A stretch of 64,000 bases of DNA from Doryteuthis pealeii (GCA_023376005.1 CM042163.1:5870367-5934366), one strand, 5' to 3'; shown: positions 35,390 to 46,940, counted from the stretch's first letter. Program-made: numbers and translations. Notes: generated by a model from the sequence alone, not told the origin.

Positions 35390-36400
35390 TGTTTATCCCC
35401 CCCCCCCCACCCCCTTTAAGTTTGCCAGGTTTTCTGATGTTGATGGTTTGTTCTAATAGAATAATTACCACCCACCCCTCCCCCTCATCATACACAGGTG
35501 AGACAAAACTGGTTCCAGATGAAGGAGACAACATAAACTATAGATCCAGACTGTCAGTTGTGGTTATTCCAGTTATTAACGACTCTTTATTGGTGGTGTG
35601 TGTGTGTGTGCGTTTTGGTGGATTTTGCAAGAGACAATAGTAATAACAAGAAAGTCTCTTTCTTGACACGTGTCATATACACAGATCTTATTGCAGACCC
35701 CATTTATATCCCCCCTCCCCTTATATTTGTCAGATTTTCTGATACTGATGGTTTGTTTTAATAGAATAATAAAACACCCCATCCATACACTGGTGATACA
35801 AAATTGGTTCCAGAAACCCTTTGATGATTTCTAGGTACTCCATTGACTTCCATTCTTGCAATATGTAAATTCCATTGAGAATGTATGCGACATATTGCAC
35901 ACCTCACTACATTCTCTGCGGCCACACACAAACACAATTCAGTTATGGACAGTTCTGAAACATATCTGGAGAGATATATCCCCCACAATGATTCCAGCAC
36001 CTTATAGACTTCACTTTTAGTCATGTAGCTCCCATTATTCAGTTGAAGGGAGGATCTACACATTATTATGTAGCTATTTCTAATTTTTCTGCACTTCCTT
36101 TTCTTTACTATAATTTTTAACTTCTCATCAATTTTCATTCAGTTTTAAAATCAATGCATCAATGCATCTGTTATTTTTTGATTTTGGGATTGAAATGCAC
36201 ATTTCTTTTAAAGTTCTACACTTTAACATAAAAAAAATTGTGCTTTATATATTATGAAGTAAAACTAAGGAATTTCTTTTGATTCTGAAGAAGATAATAT
36301 TGAATTTACAGAAAAGGGAAATGACCAAACACTGTGATTCTTTTGGAATAGCATTCACATTAAAAAATAAATTTTAAAAAAATGTTGTATTATATAACCA
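35390..36400 (+). pseudogene. Tc1-like transposon remnant, inverted duplicate of 46960-47990
   Basis: About 1 kb matches the reverse complement of 46960-47990 through most of its length, including a TG microsatellite at the same internal position (35594-35612). Plus-strand translation across 35815-35920 aligns with the PDLNPIENV-containing frame of the related copy at 45790-46100, but is broken by stops. The minus-strand 126-codon frame here is a shadow. Inside, a roughly 100-bp module (TTTTCTGAT(G/A)(T/C)TGATGGTTTG) is repeated about 300 bp apart. Confidence 0.65.
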
Positions 36401-38187
36401 GAAGAGATGGTCTCAGTTTTTGCTTTTTATCAAATCTTATTCTTCCAAAATGTTTCAACTTGCTACTTCCAATCGTGACGTCAAATTAATATTTACTCAT
36501 TAAACTAGACGATTTAAAAGAACAAGATAAACTCACACAGCAAGAAGCAGCATTTTTTTTTTCAAGCTGTTCTTCTCCTTGCTGTCTCGATATTTAGTCT
36601 ATTTGCAAATCCAAGTTATTCTACACTTATTGTTTTTTGTTATTCTCTCAGCTACAAAATCTAAATCCTTTCAATATAGAGAATCTGGAATTTAGAATAC
36701 AACACAGGATTCTTTTCTTTTTTTCTTTCTCATTGATTTTGTTTGATGGTTTTACTGATGATAAAGTAGTTTTATGTTGTGCCAGCATTCTGTTAGCATT
36801 CATCGTAAAATCCCATTATGTAGTGAATGAAAATGTTAAACAAAAAGGAACTTTTATTACAACTGCCCTGTCTTTTATTGTTGCTAGAATCTTCCGTAGA
36901 ACAATGGATTACAAACTAAAATTACTAAACCATTTCAGTTAAAGTAGAAAGTTCATTTCTCATTAGATCATGTCTCATTATTTTGACCTTCTGTTAAACA
37001 ACCAAACTAAAATTTAATCCTGCTCTTATTGCAAATTCTATCTTCTTCATTCACATTTAAACTCAAGACTGATTTGCAATCGCAAAAGTAGGTTTCTTAT
37101 TTTTGCTAATTCTCAACTGAAAAAAAAAAAAAAACTTGCTTGATTAGAATCTTCTATCAATAAATAAATAAAATTTTTACTATAAATTTAGTTTCCATTG
37201 ATAATTTCTATTTGAACAAGATTACAAATTGATTTGATAATCTTTTTCCATTTTCTTTTTTATCCAATTCATTGACAAATGACACCATTTCATTATTACT
37301 AAATGATGATGATGATGATGCTTTATTTTCTTTCCTCTTTGTATCTTCATGATGAAGATACAAGGAGGAAAGAAAATAAAGTTCATGCCTTTCAACACAA
37401 ACTTCATGGCATCTTTTATTTTGATGTATATTTTGTTTTTTTTATTTAATTTTTCAAAAGAAAAATCTTTTTCAAGGTTTTTCGTTTTTATTAATTAAAT
37501 CCACTAAATGAATTGTGGCCAATTTTGGTTAGGAAAAAGTCACAATCAGTTTATAGAGGCTGGCTGGGGTGAAGTTTTTAATTCAAGGGGGGACATTTTT
37601 TTTTATCGAATAAACGCTTTTTGTTTAAGATTTGTTGTTTTTGTGACTTTTTTTTTTTTACCTGGATTCAAATGAACACACCTAAGTTTATATCATTAGT
37701 AACATTCTCAATTCATCATGTCGATGATTTTTATGGAGATCACAAAACAAATTTAAATCCAACAATTCTGCAGTGGATGACATTTTGACAATGTAAGAAG
37801 TCACATTTGCATTACAAAAAAATTGTTTATGCATTTTTATGGATGACAAAAAAAATGTTTTTATTGTTAATCTGGATGAGGAGTGTTTAGTTTTAACTCT
37901 CTTCCTACAAAAAGATCACTTGCAAGATGCTATATCAATATTCATTATATTTTTGTTTAATTCTAACAGTGAAGATGAAAGAAATTAACATTTTCAACAC
38001 GCTATTAAGTTTTGTTGAGAAATATATTTTTAATTTGATTGAAACATAAACATTTTTTGTTTAAGTTTCATTTTATTCCTGTGATTTTTTTTTGTTTCCC
38101 TGAATTTTCTTCATTGTAGTTGCAAACGTGAACAAGTTGTTGGTCTCCTGAATAATTTTTACTGAACTAATTTCAGTTTTCATTATA
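36401..38187. other. AT-rich, no gene seen
   Basis: The 101-codon frame 36637-36942 is partly hydrophobic, but no domain was recognised. A (GAT)n run with a small local palindrome lies at 37304-37380: CTTTATTTTCTTTCCTCTTT against AAGGAGGAAAGAAAATAAAG. Confidence 0.4.
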
Positions 38188-38236
38188 CGCCCTACAATCC
38201 GACGCCCTACAATCCGACGCCCCACAATCTGACACA
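38188..38236. repeat. 15-16-bp tandem repeat, three copies
   Basis: CGCCCTACAATCCGA repeated three times, the last copy with two changes. Confidence 0.85.
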
Positions 38237-38290
38237 CTAATCAGAAAAAAAATCTTCCCTGTTCAATTAAAAATTTCCAATAAATAATTT

Positions 38291-39128
38291 TGTCTGAATT
38301 TTTTAGATGAATCTTGATAATTCGTATTATTTACATTTTTCAAACTTTTGTCCTCATCTTTATTGTTATATACACGTTTTTTGTCCGATGTGCTCTCCAG
38401 CCTTCTTCAGGTGTTTCTTGTCAAACTTGGAAGTCTTCATGTTGTAATCAGAAGCCTTCACAGAATATAGCACAGTAAATATAATCGTTGAGTTAATACA
38501 GTTTCAAGTACATCTGTAGGTTGCAGGTTCAATCCTAACTACAAGTGATTATAACATAGAATACTTAACATACATAGCTTAACAATTGTAGCTGGTCATG
38601 GTTAAGAGATGGGAATAATCTACCCGAATAGATTGAATAAATGTTCGATTTGAAGTTCCATGAATTCCCAAGTTCAACAAGAAGATTCCCATGTTCGACT
38701 AGAAATACAATGGGTTTTCCCTCACAGGTTCAAATCCTGTTTGCAGCGCCATGTAGAGATTCATGGAGTGATCAGTTTCCAGCTGTGTCACAAGCGCTTA
38801 GTCTGTTCTGAGAATCCATACTTGGTAGGTGGTTTAAACAGCGAGTTGGGCTATTCCACTTGTGTATTTGGGCCAAGTTCACTTCTAGCATTCTTATTGG
38901 CTGCTGGTTTTTAAGGTAGACACTTCCATCCATATATACTGAACATGTGACTGTGTTCAGGCAGTTGGTTTAGAGCATATTTGGTTACGCTCTTTTTTTT
39001 TGTCTGGTGACTGGACGCTAATCACAGTCTTCCTTTTATTCTACAACACCTGAAGAAGGCTGGAAGACATTGGCTGAAATGAAACAATAAAGTTGGACAC
39101 AACAGTCTGAAAAATCTAAATAATAAAA
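38291..39128. mobile_element. Penelope-like foldback F2
   Basis: The left arm (38291-38430) and right arm (39040-39128) are inverted copies carrying TCCTCATCTTTATTGTTATA, CACCTGAAGAAGGCTGG and related strings. The interior, about 600 bp, has two B-box-like GGTTCAA(A)TCC motifs (38523, 38728) and a GC-richer block but no recognised ORF. Related to F1 and F3. Confidence 0.65.
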
Positions 39129-40477
39129 AGTCTTTTTTTGTAATGATATAAATGTAATCATTAAAAGCAAAAAACTTTAATAAAATAAAATGAAATAAAT
39201 TTCAGTTTTCAGACTTTTATAGAATGATCAAATTAAGAAATGATTAAAAATTTGTTTCATCAAACTGGCTAATTGGGATTTTTCAAATTTTCATAAAATT
39301 TATTTCAACACAAAAAAAAAAGAAGATTTTTAGATGTTCAGTACAAAATGAAGTTGAATGGTTTGTTGTTTTTTTTTTTTAAAAAAAAATATATTTCCAG
39401 TTTCTTGTTTGATATTTCAATTTCTTTGAAGATTCTGACCTTTTCAAATAATTTAAACTTGAAATATTCATTGTCGATAAATTTGAGAAGAATCATTAGC
39501 AATCCAAATGTTTTTTTTTTTTTCGTTTCTTCAGACAATTAAATCTTTCTGTATCTTTGATGTTGTCAAATAACGTTTTGGTTAATCTATTTTTTGGCCT
39601 TTCTCAAGTTGAACTGTCTGTATAGAAAGAAAAAAAGAATCTCTCTCTCTCTCTCTTTTCTCAGCAGTGTATAAGTAATAAAAAAATGATAGCAAAAAGA
39701 ATTTAAAAAAAAAAAACAAAAACCCAAAAGAATCTAATCTAAGCCACAACGCACGTGATATCAGTTATTCTATCATTTTTCAGTTCTACCTGCAGCTTAT
39801 TCTAATCCTTTACGTGGGGAGATGTTAAATCTTTTTTCTTTCTTAAAATTCTCCAACCAAGTAGCACCAACTATGGTAACTACAGCAAAGATTCTTTATG
39901 TAAGAATTGTAGAAGAACGGATTTTGTTGACATTAAAATATCAGTGAAGTGTTTGATAGTTGAACTACTATTCACATATTCTTTACAATAGTTGGTCCCT
40001 TATGTGAGAAAGATCTGATGATGAAAGTTTTTGTGTTTATAACATCCCATGCACATGTGAAAAAAGATATCAGAAGGAAAATAGTGATCCCCTTAATGTC
40101 TGACTCAAAGAACATCTGAAAACTATAGTGAAAGAAGTGGAAAAATCTGGTATAGCAGATCATATATCATGTGTGAATAATATACAGAATCTAGGGGGAA
40201 AAAAAGATCACAGGAAAAACGAATCTTGAACCAAAATGTTTATTTGATAAATCCCTTATATCTCACTTGAATTAAAAATATTTTTAAGACTAATCAGCCA
40301 GCATAAATTGTGTTTTTTTTTCCTCTGACTTTATTAACGGCCACAGGTATACATTAACCCTTCTGAAATAAGAGGCAAATAATTGTAGATGGAAAATGAG
40401 GAATATAAAAGAGGAAATATACATTGGTTTATATCTACCAATTGAATAAGACAAGACAGTAAAGATTTCAACATCTT
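39129..40477. other. AT-rich, no gene seen
   Basis: Short CT run near 39640 and homopolymers. Open frames are low-complexity. Confidence 0.4.
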
Positions 40478-40790
40478 ATTGAAGTCAGTCAGTCAGTATA
40501 CTGTTGGTTTGAACAACAGCAACTGGCTAAGCACAACTGAACTAGTGCCCAAGACAGCTGGTACTTATGGGACTCAAGAATAGTCCATTCATGTATTTGG
40601 GTGATTCCATTCCTTGAATCCTGATTGGTTGCTTGTTTTCTATGATGTTATGAGTCTTCATAAATACCTGGCATTTTGAAGTAGGATTACAACAAGGATA
40701 GATCTGTATTGAGTTACAGCTACTTGCTGCCTTGTTTTACCAATTCAATGGTAATTGGAACTTATTATGATTATTCTACACATCTGATTT
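40478..40790 (+). repeat. interspersed repeat family R-C, full copy
   Basis: From TTGAAGTCAGTCAGTCAGTA to GGTAATTGGAACTTATTATG, the best plus-strand copy. Confidence 0.83.
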
Positions 40791-40864
40791 TCTTTTTTGC
40801 TCAACAAAAAGTGTCATAGACTTCAATAACTCCCTCGTCTATAATTCAATCATTGCTCTTGATA

Positions 40865-40985
40865 ATTAGCAACTAATGCTACATACTTAGTAGGTAATTA
40901 GTATGTAATGCTACATGTTTGGTAAGTAATTAGCAACTAATGCTACATGCTTAATAGGTAATTAGTAAGTAAAGCTACATGCGTC
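40865..40985. repeat. roughly 34-bp degenerate tandem repeat
   Basis: Four units of the form AATTAG(C/T)AA(C/G)TAATGCTACATG(C/T)TT separated by GGTA. Confidence 0.75.
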
Positions 40986-41199
40986 TTACATTCATAATAT
41001 TTAAACTTTTAACTAAAAAAATAAAGTAGCTTTTCTTGAAACAATTTCTATATATTATTTTTTTGTTAATTATTTCACTTCATTTCCATGTAACTCAAAA
41101 ACATGTAAACACTGAAATTAAAACTAAATATAAAATGAATTTCTAGTGCAGAAAATCTTAATTATTCTGCTTTCTAACATAACTAAATATAGGAATATA

Positions 41200-42316
41200 C
41201 TAAGGGGAGTAAAAAGTTTTGCAATATTTCTGTTAAGATAAGGCAAAATTTGGCAATTCTAGATGCTTTTGCAATGAAGATGATGAACCACTGCATGAGT
41301 TGAGAACCCAGTTTTAGGCCGACTTAACCTTTGCTGTAGAGATTTGTGGAGGGATTAATATCCAGCTGTGTTGCAAACTGAGTATGTTGCTTTAGAGGGT
41401 TTAGGCAAAACACTAGGAATAAGGGCAACAGTTGCTGGTGCTTCAAGTTTCCTGAGGAATCGTCAATTCTGCAATGTGATTCTACTTGATACATCAGTCC
41501 TAATTAGGTTTGGGGCCGTAATTCTTTGCTACCTGCCTGCTAAAGGGTTTGGAAAATTTTCATGCAATATTCCCACATCAATGCAGGTTGCCTTGCTGAA
41601 ATAAAGCCACTGCATTGTTTTTGCATATATATAGGTTGTCCTTTATGAACCACAGGTTGATGTTTATTCTACACTTGCCTGATCAGTGAGGTTCTTCCAA
41701 CCCATGTGAAATTTGTTGAACCACATTGTTACTGTTATGTAATCGACTGCATCTTCACCTTTTACATAACAAAAGTTTTTGAATGTTTTCATGGTGGACT
41801 TATGGCCCATTTTGAACTCGTAAAGTATAAGTTCCCAAATTAGACCATGTTGCACATTCATCTAAATGTCTTTTAAATCGCACACAATGATGAAATACAT
41901 AATGCATCAGCACACTGTAGAATAATCAAACTAAGTTCCAATTACTGTCGAATTGGTAAGACAAGGCAACAAGTCGCAGTAACCCAATACAGATCTAACC
42001 TTGTTGCAATTCTACTGCAGAATGCCAGAGTATTTATGAAACCTCATAGCATCATAGAAACCAAGCAGCCAATCAGGATTCAGTGAATGGAATCACCCAA
42101 ATGCATGAATGGACTATTATTGAGTTCCATAAGTACCAGTTGTTTTGAGCACTCGTTTGTGCTTAGCAGTTGCTGTTGTCCAAACGAACAGTATACTGAC
42201 TGACTGACTTCAATACACACCAACTTCCATATTACTACCAACCAGTTCAGTCATGTGATAGATGCACTGTAAACTAGTAAGTACTAAAATATTGCAAAAC
42301 TTTTGACTCACCTGAG
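41200..42316 (-). mobile_element. degraded mariner element with nested repeat
   Basis: Termini match when inverted: CTAAGGGGAGTAAAAAGTTT on the left and CTCAGGTGAGTCAAAAGTTT from the right, both followed by TGCAATATTT. Each is flanked by TA (41198-41199, 42317-42318), the mariner target. The minus-strand frame 41664-41861 reads ELILYEFKMGHKSTMKTFKN then GEDAVDYITVTMWFNKF, the N-terminal HTH region of mariner transposases. The rest of the transposase is missing. A minus-oriented R-C repeat is inserted at 41925-42215. The 41280-41650 part is not recognised as mariner. Confidence 0.82.
41925..42215 (-). repeat. interspersed repeat R-C nested in mariner
   Basis: The reverse complement of the R-C family inside the TIR-bounded element, so this R-C insertion is younger than the mariner. 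Confidence 0.82.
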
Positions 42317-42765
42317 TAAAAATTGTTAAAAAGAAAAAAAAGAAAAAAAGAAGCATTTTTAAAAACTTAAGAAACTTTACTAAAAATCAAAATAAATAAA
42401 TATAAAATTCATTATCAACAGTAAATTGTTACCGAGATTAATCTAATACCATCATTCATAATGACAGACGGCTCTCTGACAAATGGTTGACAAACATTTC
42501 ACCCAATGGATATTACATAGACGACATTTGGCTGAATGGACATTTCACTGAAAAATAAACAAATGTTAAGTTGATTTTTGTTATTTTATCAAAATTATTC
42601 TAAAATTTTTGATAGTTTTATATTTATTATTCTAGAAATTAGAATATTTTCTGATAATTATTAAAAAATGTTTTTAAATAAAAAAAATTTAAAGAAATAA
42701 TAAATTAAAAGACTAATCTTTAATTTTTTTAAAAATGAAGTTAATTTCTTCATTAAAACTCTGAA

Positions 42766-42983
42766 CATCCTGTTGAGAATTTTGTAAGTCCAGAGTCCCA
42801 TTCCTATAAGGATCTACCAAAATGCTAAAAATGGCCTTTTCATTTAAAGTTAGCTGTTATTTTTTTTTATGATAAAGACATTTAAATATGTTTAATATTA
42901 TATTTAAACAAAGGCTATCATTTGGGTCGGATTAGGAAAATGAATGTGACTTCCAGCCGGGTGGAATGAGGTGGTATAGGATG
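42766..42983 (+). mobile_element. TTAA-type MITE family E, copy 1
   Basis: Ends CATCCTGTTGAG and ...GTATAGGATG, with TTAA on the right and TGAA on the left. About 218 bp. Other copies are at 55421-55624 and 63680-63897 (inverted). TTAA target sites with short CATCCT(G/A)T TIRs suggest a piggyBac- or Kolobok-type non-autonomous transposon. Confidence 0.8.
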
Positions 42984-43009
42984 TTAAGAGTTATAAATTT
43001 TGTTTTTTG

Positions 43010-43225
43010 TTCAATGGCATATCAACCTTTGTGGGTTATCTAATGGCAAATCCACCCTCCTTAAAGATCAGTAGTGGTACTATTTAACCCATAACTGGGC
43101 GGGGGGGGGGAGGATTCATACGTTTCCCAAAGTGAAGTCTGAAAGTGATGACCAGAGTTTGAACTCACTTACAACAATGTCACAGTCCAACACATTAACC
43201 ACTACGCTACACTGACTCTCCAAAA
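43010..43225 (-). repeat. tRNA-derived SINE family S4, inverted
   Basis: On the minus strand: a tRNA-like head GCGTAGTGGTTAATGTGTTG with GAGTTCAAACTCTGG (B box), a G-run, then a tail ending AACCCACAAAGGTTGATATG. The tail is shared with family R-A and with 45436-45535. Confidence 0.72.
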
Positions 43226-43268
43226 TTGTTTTAAAAATACTTAGAATGTATTCTCTTTTCCCTTCAAA

Positions 43269-43300
43269 TATTTATGTATATATATATATATATATATACA
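43269..43300. repeat. (AT)n microsatellite
   Basis: A short AT run. Confidence 0.9.
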
Positions 43301-43310
43301 ATGTTGAGTG

Positions 43311-43555
43311 GGCCGGGTTAGCTCAGTCAGTAGAGCGTTCGGCTAGAAACCACAAGGTTCCTAGTTCGATACCGGTCCTCGCTAACTCAGCGTATGAGTA
43401 GCACAGGGATCTGTGCGGTAAAGTAAGGAGTTGATGGAAGGTGTGGTGCCCCACCTCAGATGCTAAAACAATCTGCTTGGTTTAGCGCTTGTGAAAAGGG
43501 GATAGATTCCCTCGCTGACTGGCTGATACCGACTTTAGGCCGCCCTGTCGACTTG
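43311..43555 (+). repeat. tRNA-derived SINE, family S2
   Basis: A well-preserved copy with head GGTTAGCTCAGTCAGTAGAG and tail GACTTTAGGCCGCCCTGTCG. Confidence 0.88.
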
Positions 43556-43566
43556 ACTTACTTATA

Positions 43567-43990
43567 TATGTTGAAAAAATGAATAAATGAAAGAAAGTAT
43601 AGAATGGATAATATAGGATATTTTAATCAATTTTACTTACACGTGTTTCGGTCAGGAGTTTATCCATGTGTACATTATTCAAACTATTATTGTTTTTAAA
43701 TAATCAAATGAAATGAAATAATAATAATAGAGAAAATGTAGAAATGTTCCGCACACAAAGAAAATTGGATTTACTCTGATGAAGGTCGAATTTTCTTTGT
43801 GTGCGGAACATTTCTACATTTTCTCTATTATTATTATTATTTCATTTCATTTGGTTATTTAAAAATAATAATAGTTTGAATAATGTACACATGGATAAAC
43901 TCCTGACCGAAACACGTGTAAGTAAAATTGATTAAAATATCCTATTTTATCCATTTTATACTTTCTTTCCTTTATTCATTCTTTCAACAT
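43567..43990. mobile_element. 424-bp near-perfect hairpin element
   Basis: The arm 43567-43766 is reverse-complementary to 43789-43990 with only a handful of differences. The loop is about 22 nt and contains CTGATGAAGGTC. Each arm carries ACTTACACGTGTTTCGGTCA or its complement. The outer flank CGTCGGATTCACTTCC and an (AT)n tract reappear inverted near 46313-46375, so this belongs to a dispersed family. It is likely two inverted terminal repeats of a Penelope-like element fused together. Confidence 0.9.
43770..43920 (+). ncRNA. hammerhead-like ribozyme motif in hairpin
   Basis: TTTACT precedes CTGATGA (43776-43782). GGTC (43784-43787) can pair with GACC (43905-43908). GAAA follows at 43909-43912, then CACGTG in the palindrome ACACGTGT, then A and AGTAAA. 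TTTACT and AGTAAA form a perfect 6-bp stem I, GGTC/GACC a 4-bp stem II with a loop of about 117 nt, and ACACGTGT a self-complementary stem III usable in a dimer. All hammerhead core positions are met except for one extra A before stem II. In the DNA context the hairpin arms compete with this fold. Confidence 0.5.
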
Positions 43991-44018
43991 ACCGTCGGAT
44001 TCACTTCCACTTTCATTT

Positions 44019-44022
<4 letters not shown>

Positions 44023-44060
<38 letters not shown>
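44023..44060. repeat. (AT)n microsatellite
   Basis: A pure AT run next to the 43.6-44.0 kb hairpin. Confidence 0.95.
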
Positions 44061-44064
<4 letters not shown>

Positions 44065-44499
44065 ATTGGTATTTCAGTCTCAGAAGACTATAATACAATT
44101 TTTATGTGCCTCTGAAGTTACAGCGCCTCCTGGTTAAAATATGAATGAATATGTCAAAGGTCAAATATTTAATGAAATATCTGTCAGCCATGTTTGTTTT
44201 GGTGAAATGCCTGTCAGCCATTTGTCTAACCATGTGACAGAATGACTCACATAAAATACCTTCACTGTAAAAATGGAAAATGAAATATATATACAAGTCA
44301 TTTTTAAATAAATTTATACATTATCTAAAAGAAAAAAAAAAACTCTGCTTATATTTTTTCTAATTATTTATCGCTAGAATAAATGACAAAGCTCTTTATA
44401 AAATAAAATGGGGAAAATATTAACTGATTTCCCTAATTTCAAAGATTTTTCAAATATTATCTAAGATTTAGCCATCTACAATCTTTTATGAAATGGTAA

Positions 44500-44800
44500 C
44501 TGTAGAATAATACTAAGTCCAATTACCGTCGAATTGGCAAGATAAGACAGCATGCAGTCGTAACTGAAATACGATTCTGGTTTGCTGCAAAGACTACTGC
44601 AAAATGGCAGGATTTATGAAGCCTCAAAGGATCATACAAACCAGGCAGCCAATCAGGACTCAAGGAATGGAATCACCCAAATGCATGAGTGGACTGTTCT
44701 GAATTCCCATAGGTACCAGTTGTCTTGACACTGGTTCAGTTGTGCTTGGCCAGTTGCTGTTGTTCAAACCAATAGTAGACTGACTGACTGACTGACTTCA
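44500..44800 (-). repeat. interspersed repeat family R-C, inverted
   Basis: The reverse complement of R-C, from TGTAGAATAATACTAAGTCC to (GACT)n-TTCAATA. Confidence 0.82.
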
Positions 44801-44879
44801 ATAGTAACAGAAAATTATTTTACAGATTTGTATTTAAAATATTTCAAAATGAAAATGACTAAAATAATAAACCCCTAGC

Positions 44880-45430
44880 TACGAGTTACCCTGTCGGTTG
44901 AGGCTGTTGAATAAAATCTCCTACAATGTGGCCATTTGTTGGCCGTGGGTTGTGACCTGTAATGCTTAAGAATGGAATCCTGGTGGCTGAGCAGTCCATA
45001 ACATGAACACTCCACTTTAGCCCTTACTTAGTCTAAATGGTTGGTTGGAGAAGCTGCGTCTGATCAATCGGCTGGTCACGCCAAGCCCTATCACCTATAT
45101 GATTGTCCCAACCCTATTGCCCTTATGGTAACCCCCCCCAATCCTTTTTATCATATATATGCTAGATGATGGTGGCTGAGGATCTTAGTGTCCAGGGTAT
45201 GATGTTGAATTGCATCTAATGGTGAAGTTCAAATTCTGGAGCTCTGGGGAGTGTGGAGTACCCCTTTATCGCCATTACTCCTAGGTCCACTCTGACCCTA
45301 GTACCTGTTAGGGTCCCATATATGGGTTAAATAGAAAAAATGTGTTAAAAAAATTCAGTTCCCATCAAGAATGAATAAAACAAAATGTCTTTGGCATAAA
45401 ATAACCCAACAAGGGTTGATATGCTGTAAA
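44880..45430 (+). repeat. repeat family R-A, near full length
   Basis: Head ACCCTGTCGGTTGAGGCTGT through GTTGGCCGTGGGTTGTGACC to GGGTTGATATGCTGTAAAAC. Confidence 0.8.
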
Positions 45431-45435
45431 ACTCT

Positions 45436-45535
45436 GGGTTAAATAGTACCACTACTCTTCTTCTACAAGGATGGCTTTTGTATTAAATAACCCACAAAGG
45501 TTGATATACAATTAAACAAAGAAACGAAACCAAAT
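45436..45535 (+). repeat. S4/R-A-type tail fragment
   Basis: GGGTTAAATAGTACCACTAC then AACCCACAAAGGTTGATATA and a C/A-rich end. Reverse-complement copies are at 43010-43085 and 57822-57925. Confidence 0.7.
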
Positions 45536-45556
45536 AAAAATAATAAAGTGCTGTTG

Positions 45557-45651
45557 ATAGAGAGAGAGGGGAGAGAGAGAGAGAGGGGGGAGAGAGAGGA
45601 GAGAGGGGAGGGAAAGAGAGAGAGAGGGGGAGGGAGAGAGAGAGAGAGAGA
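45557..45651. repeat. (GA)n/(GGGA)n microsatellite
   Basis: An impure GA tract. Confidence 0.95.
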
Positions 45652-45789
45652 AAAAGGTGAAACATCTTAAAAGCAATTTTTACCTTATTGTTAAAAAATC
45701 TAAAAGAAATTCTTTTATGAATTGAACTGCCAAAAAATGAGAGATTTGTTTCCTAATATTGTTTAGTTACTCTTTTCACTAAATAACAA

Positions 45790-46100
45790 CAGTTATGTGA
45801 TGAAGTATGGAGTTTACAAAGTACTGGAGCCATTTCATGGATCTATCTCCCTGGGCACATTCCAGGGCTGTCTATAATAGTTGTGTATGTTGGGTGGGGG
45901 TGGTGTAGAGAATTTAGTGGGGTCTTCAACATGCCACATACATTCTCAATGGGGTTTAAATCTGGCAAAGCCTGGGGGCTAATGGAATATTTGGGAAATC
46001 AGTTAAGTGTTCCTGGAATGAGTTTCATGTCACCTGTGCACAATGGAGCGAAGGGAATTTGTATTATCTTTGTCTTATCTTGTTCGTACAAACCATTACG
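45790..46100 (-). pseudogene. Tc1-like transposase C-terminal fragment
   Basis: Minus-strand translation gives SPQALPDLNPIENVCGMLKT. The PDLNPIENVW-type block precedes the final catalytic acidic residue region and is diagnostic of Tc1-like DDE transposases. It is short, flanked by stops, and parallels the fragments in 35390-36400 and 46960-48490. Confidence 0.78.
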
Positions 46101-46308
46101 ATAAAAACAAAAACCTGGAAGAATAACAGATCTGCTGAGAAACAAAAAACAAAAACTCTTTTGGTTAATAAACCTTGTGGCCTTTTTTATTACAATTATA
46201 ATAAATGATATTTGTCTTCCCTTTAGAGAAAGTATTATAGTTTTTTTTTTACTACTGTAGTGAGGTTTATCATAATTATTCTAGTTGTTATAATTTGTTG
46301 ATTTACAA

Positions 46309-46312
<4 letters not shown>

Positions 46313-46344
<32 letters not shown>
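46313..46344. repeat. (AT)n microsatellite
   Basis: A pure AT run, followed by AATTAATCCGACAGTG, the inverted flank seen at 43991. Confidence 0.93.
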
Positions 46345-46347
<3 letters not shown>

Positions 46348-46800
46348 AAAATAAAATGGAAATTAATCCGACAGTGTGAATATGATATGATGAAAAAACA
46401 AATGTTTACAATGCATGGGCTCATCAGGAGAGAATGTGCAAACCGTTTCGGGGCCTTCCTCTCGACGGTTTAAAAAGCAACACCGGCCCTACCTCACTGA
46501 TGTGAGGACCCTCGCAATATCATGCATCGACCGCACGTGGGTCGGTCATCAACAATATATATAATATTCTTGAAGTTGGTAGTTGGTATATTATCGCAGT
46601 AGTAATGGGTACATTGAATAGTAATCCGTCTCCGAGCAGTCGTGGTGTCGTCTAGCGAGTAAAGTTAGCTTGTAAGGCATTAGGTAGAGTCTATCGAGTA
46701 AGTATAGGTCCAACACAGTGTCGACTATTTATATATGACACTGTCCAATCAGATTATAGTGAGGGGGTACCAAGGTATTTACATATTCATTATATCACAA
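46345..46800. mobile_element. Penelope-like terminal-repeat-like segment
   Basis: The end next to (AT)n matches the 43991-44022 flank in inverted form. It contains GGGCTCATCAGGAG and AACCGTTTCGGGGCC, strings typical of the hammerhead-bearing repeats, but in an order that does not give a ribozyme within a single unit. The rest (46500-46790) is GC-richer and unrecognised. Confidence 0.4.
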
Positions 46801-46875
46801 TCATAAACATGAATGGTTATTCATCCCTTTTGTTTTATTCCAGTCTTTGGGGTTTTTTAATGCAGTTTTCATTTC

Positions 46876-46940
46876 TCTGAATTTTTGAGATGAGGCTTGA
46901 TAATTTGGATTATTTGGAATAATCTGAATAATACAAATAG
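46876..46940. repeat. partial arm of foldback family F
   Basis: TTTTTGAGATGAGGCTTGAT then AATTTGGATTATTTGGA matches the outer arm ends of F1-F3. Confidence 0.65.

Noticed and set aside
35758..36138. 126-codon minus-strand frame, partly shared with 47220-47408 on the plus strand
   Set aside because: Shared only because the DNA is an inverted duplicate. The meaningful homology is to a Tc1-like transposase on the opposite strand.
36637..36942. 101-codon open frame with a hydrophobic segment
   Set aside because: No recognised domain, no splice or promoter context, and AT-rich low-complexity composition.
46400..46460. Hammerhead-like strings CTGATGA and GAAACGG on the minus strand
   Set aside because: GAAACGG lies upstream of CTGATGA, so no ribozyme forms within one unit. 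It would need a tandem or circular RNA, which is not seen here.
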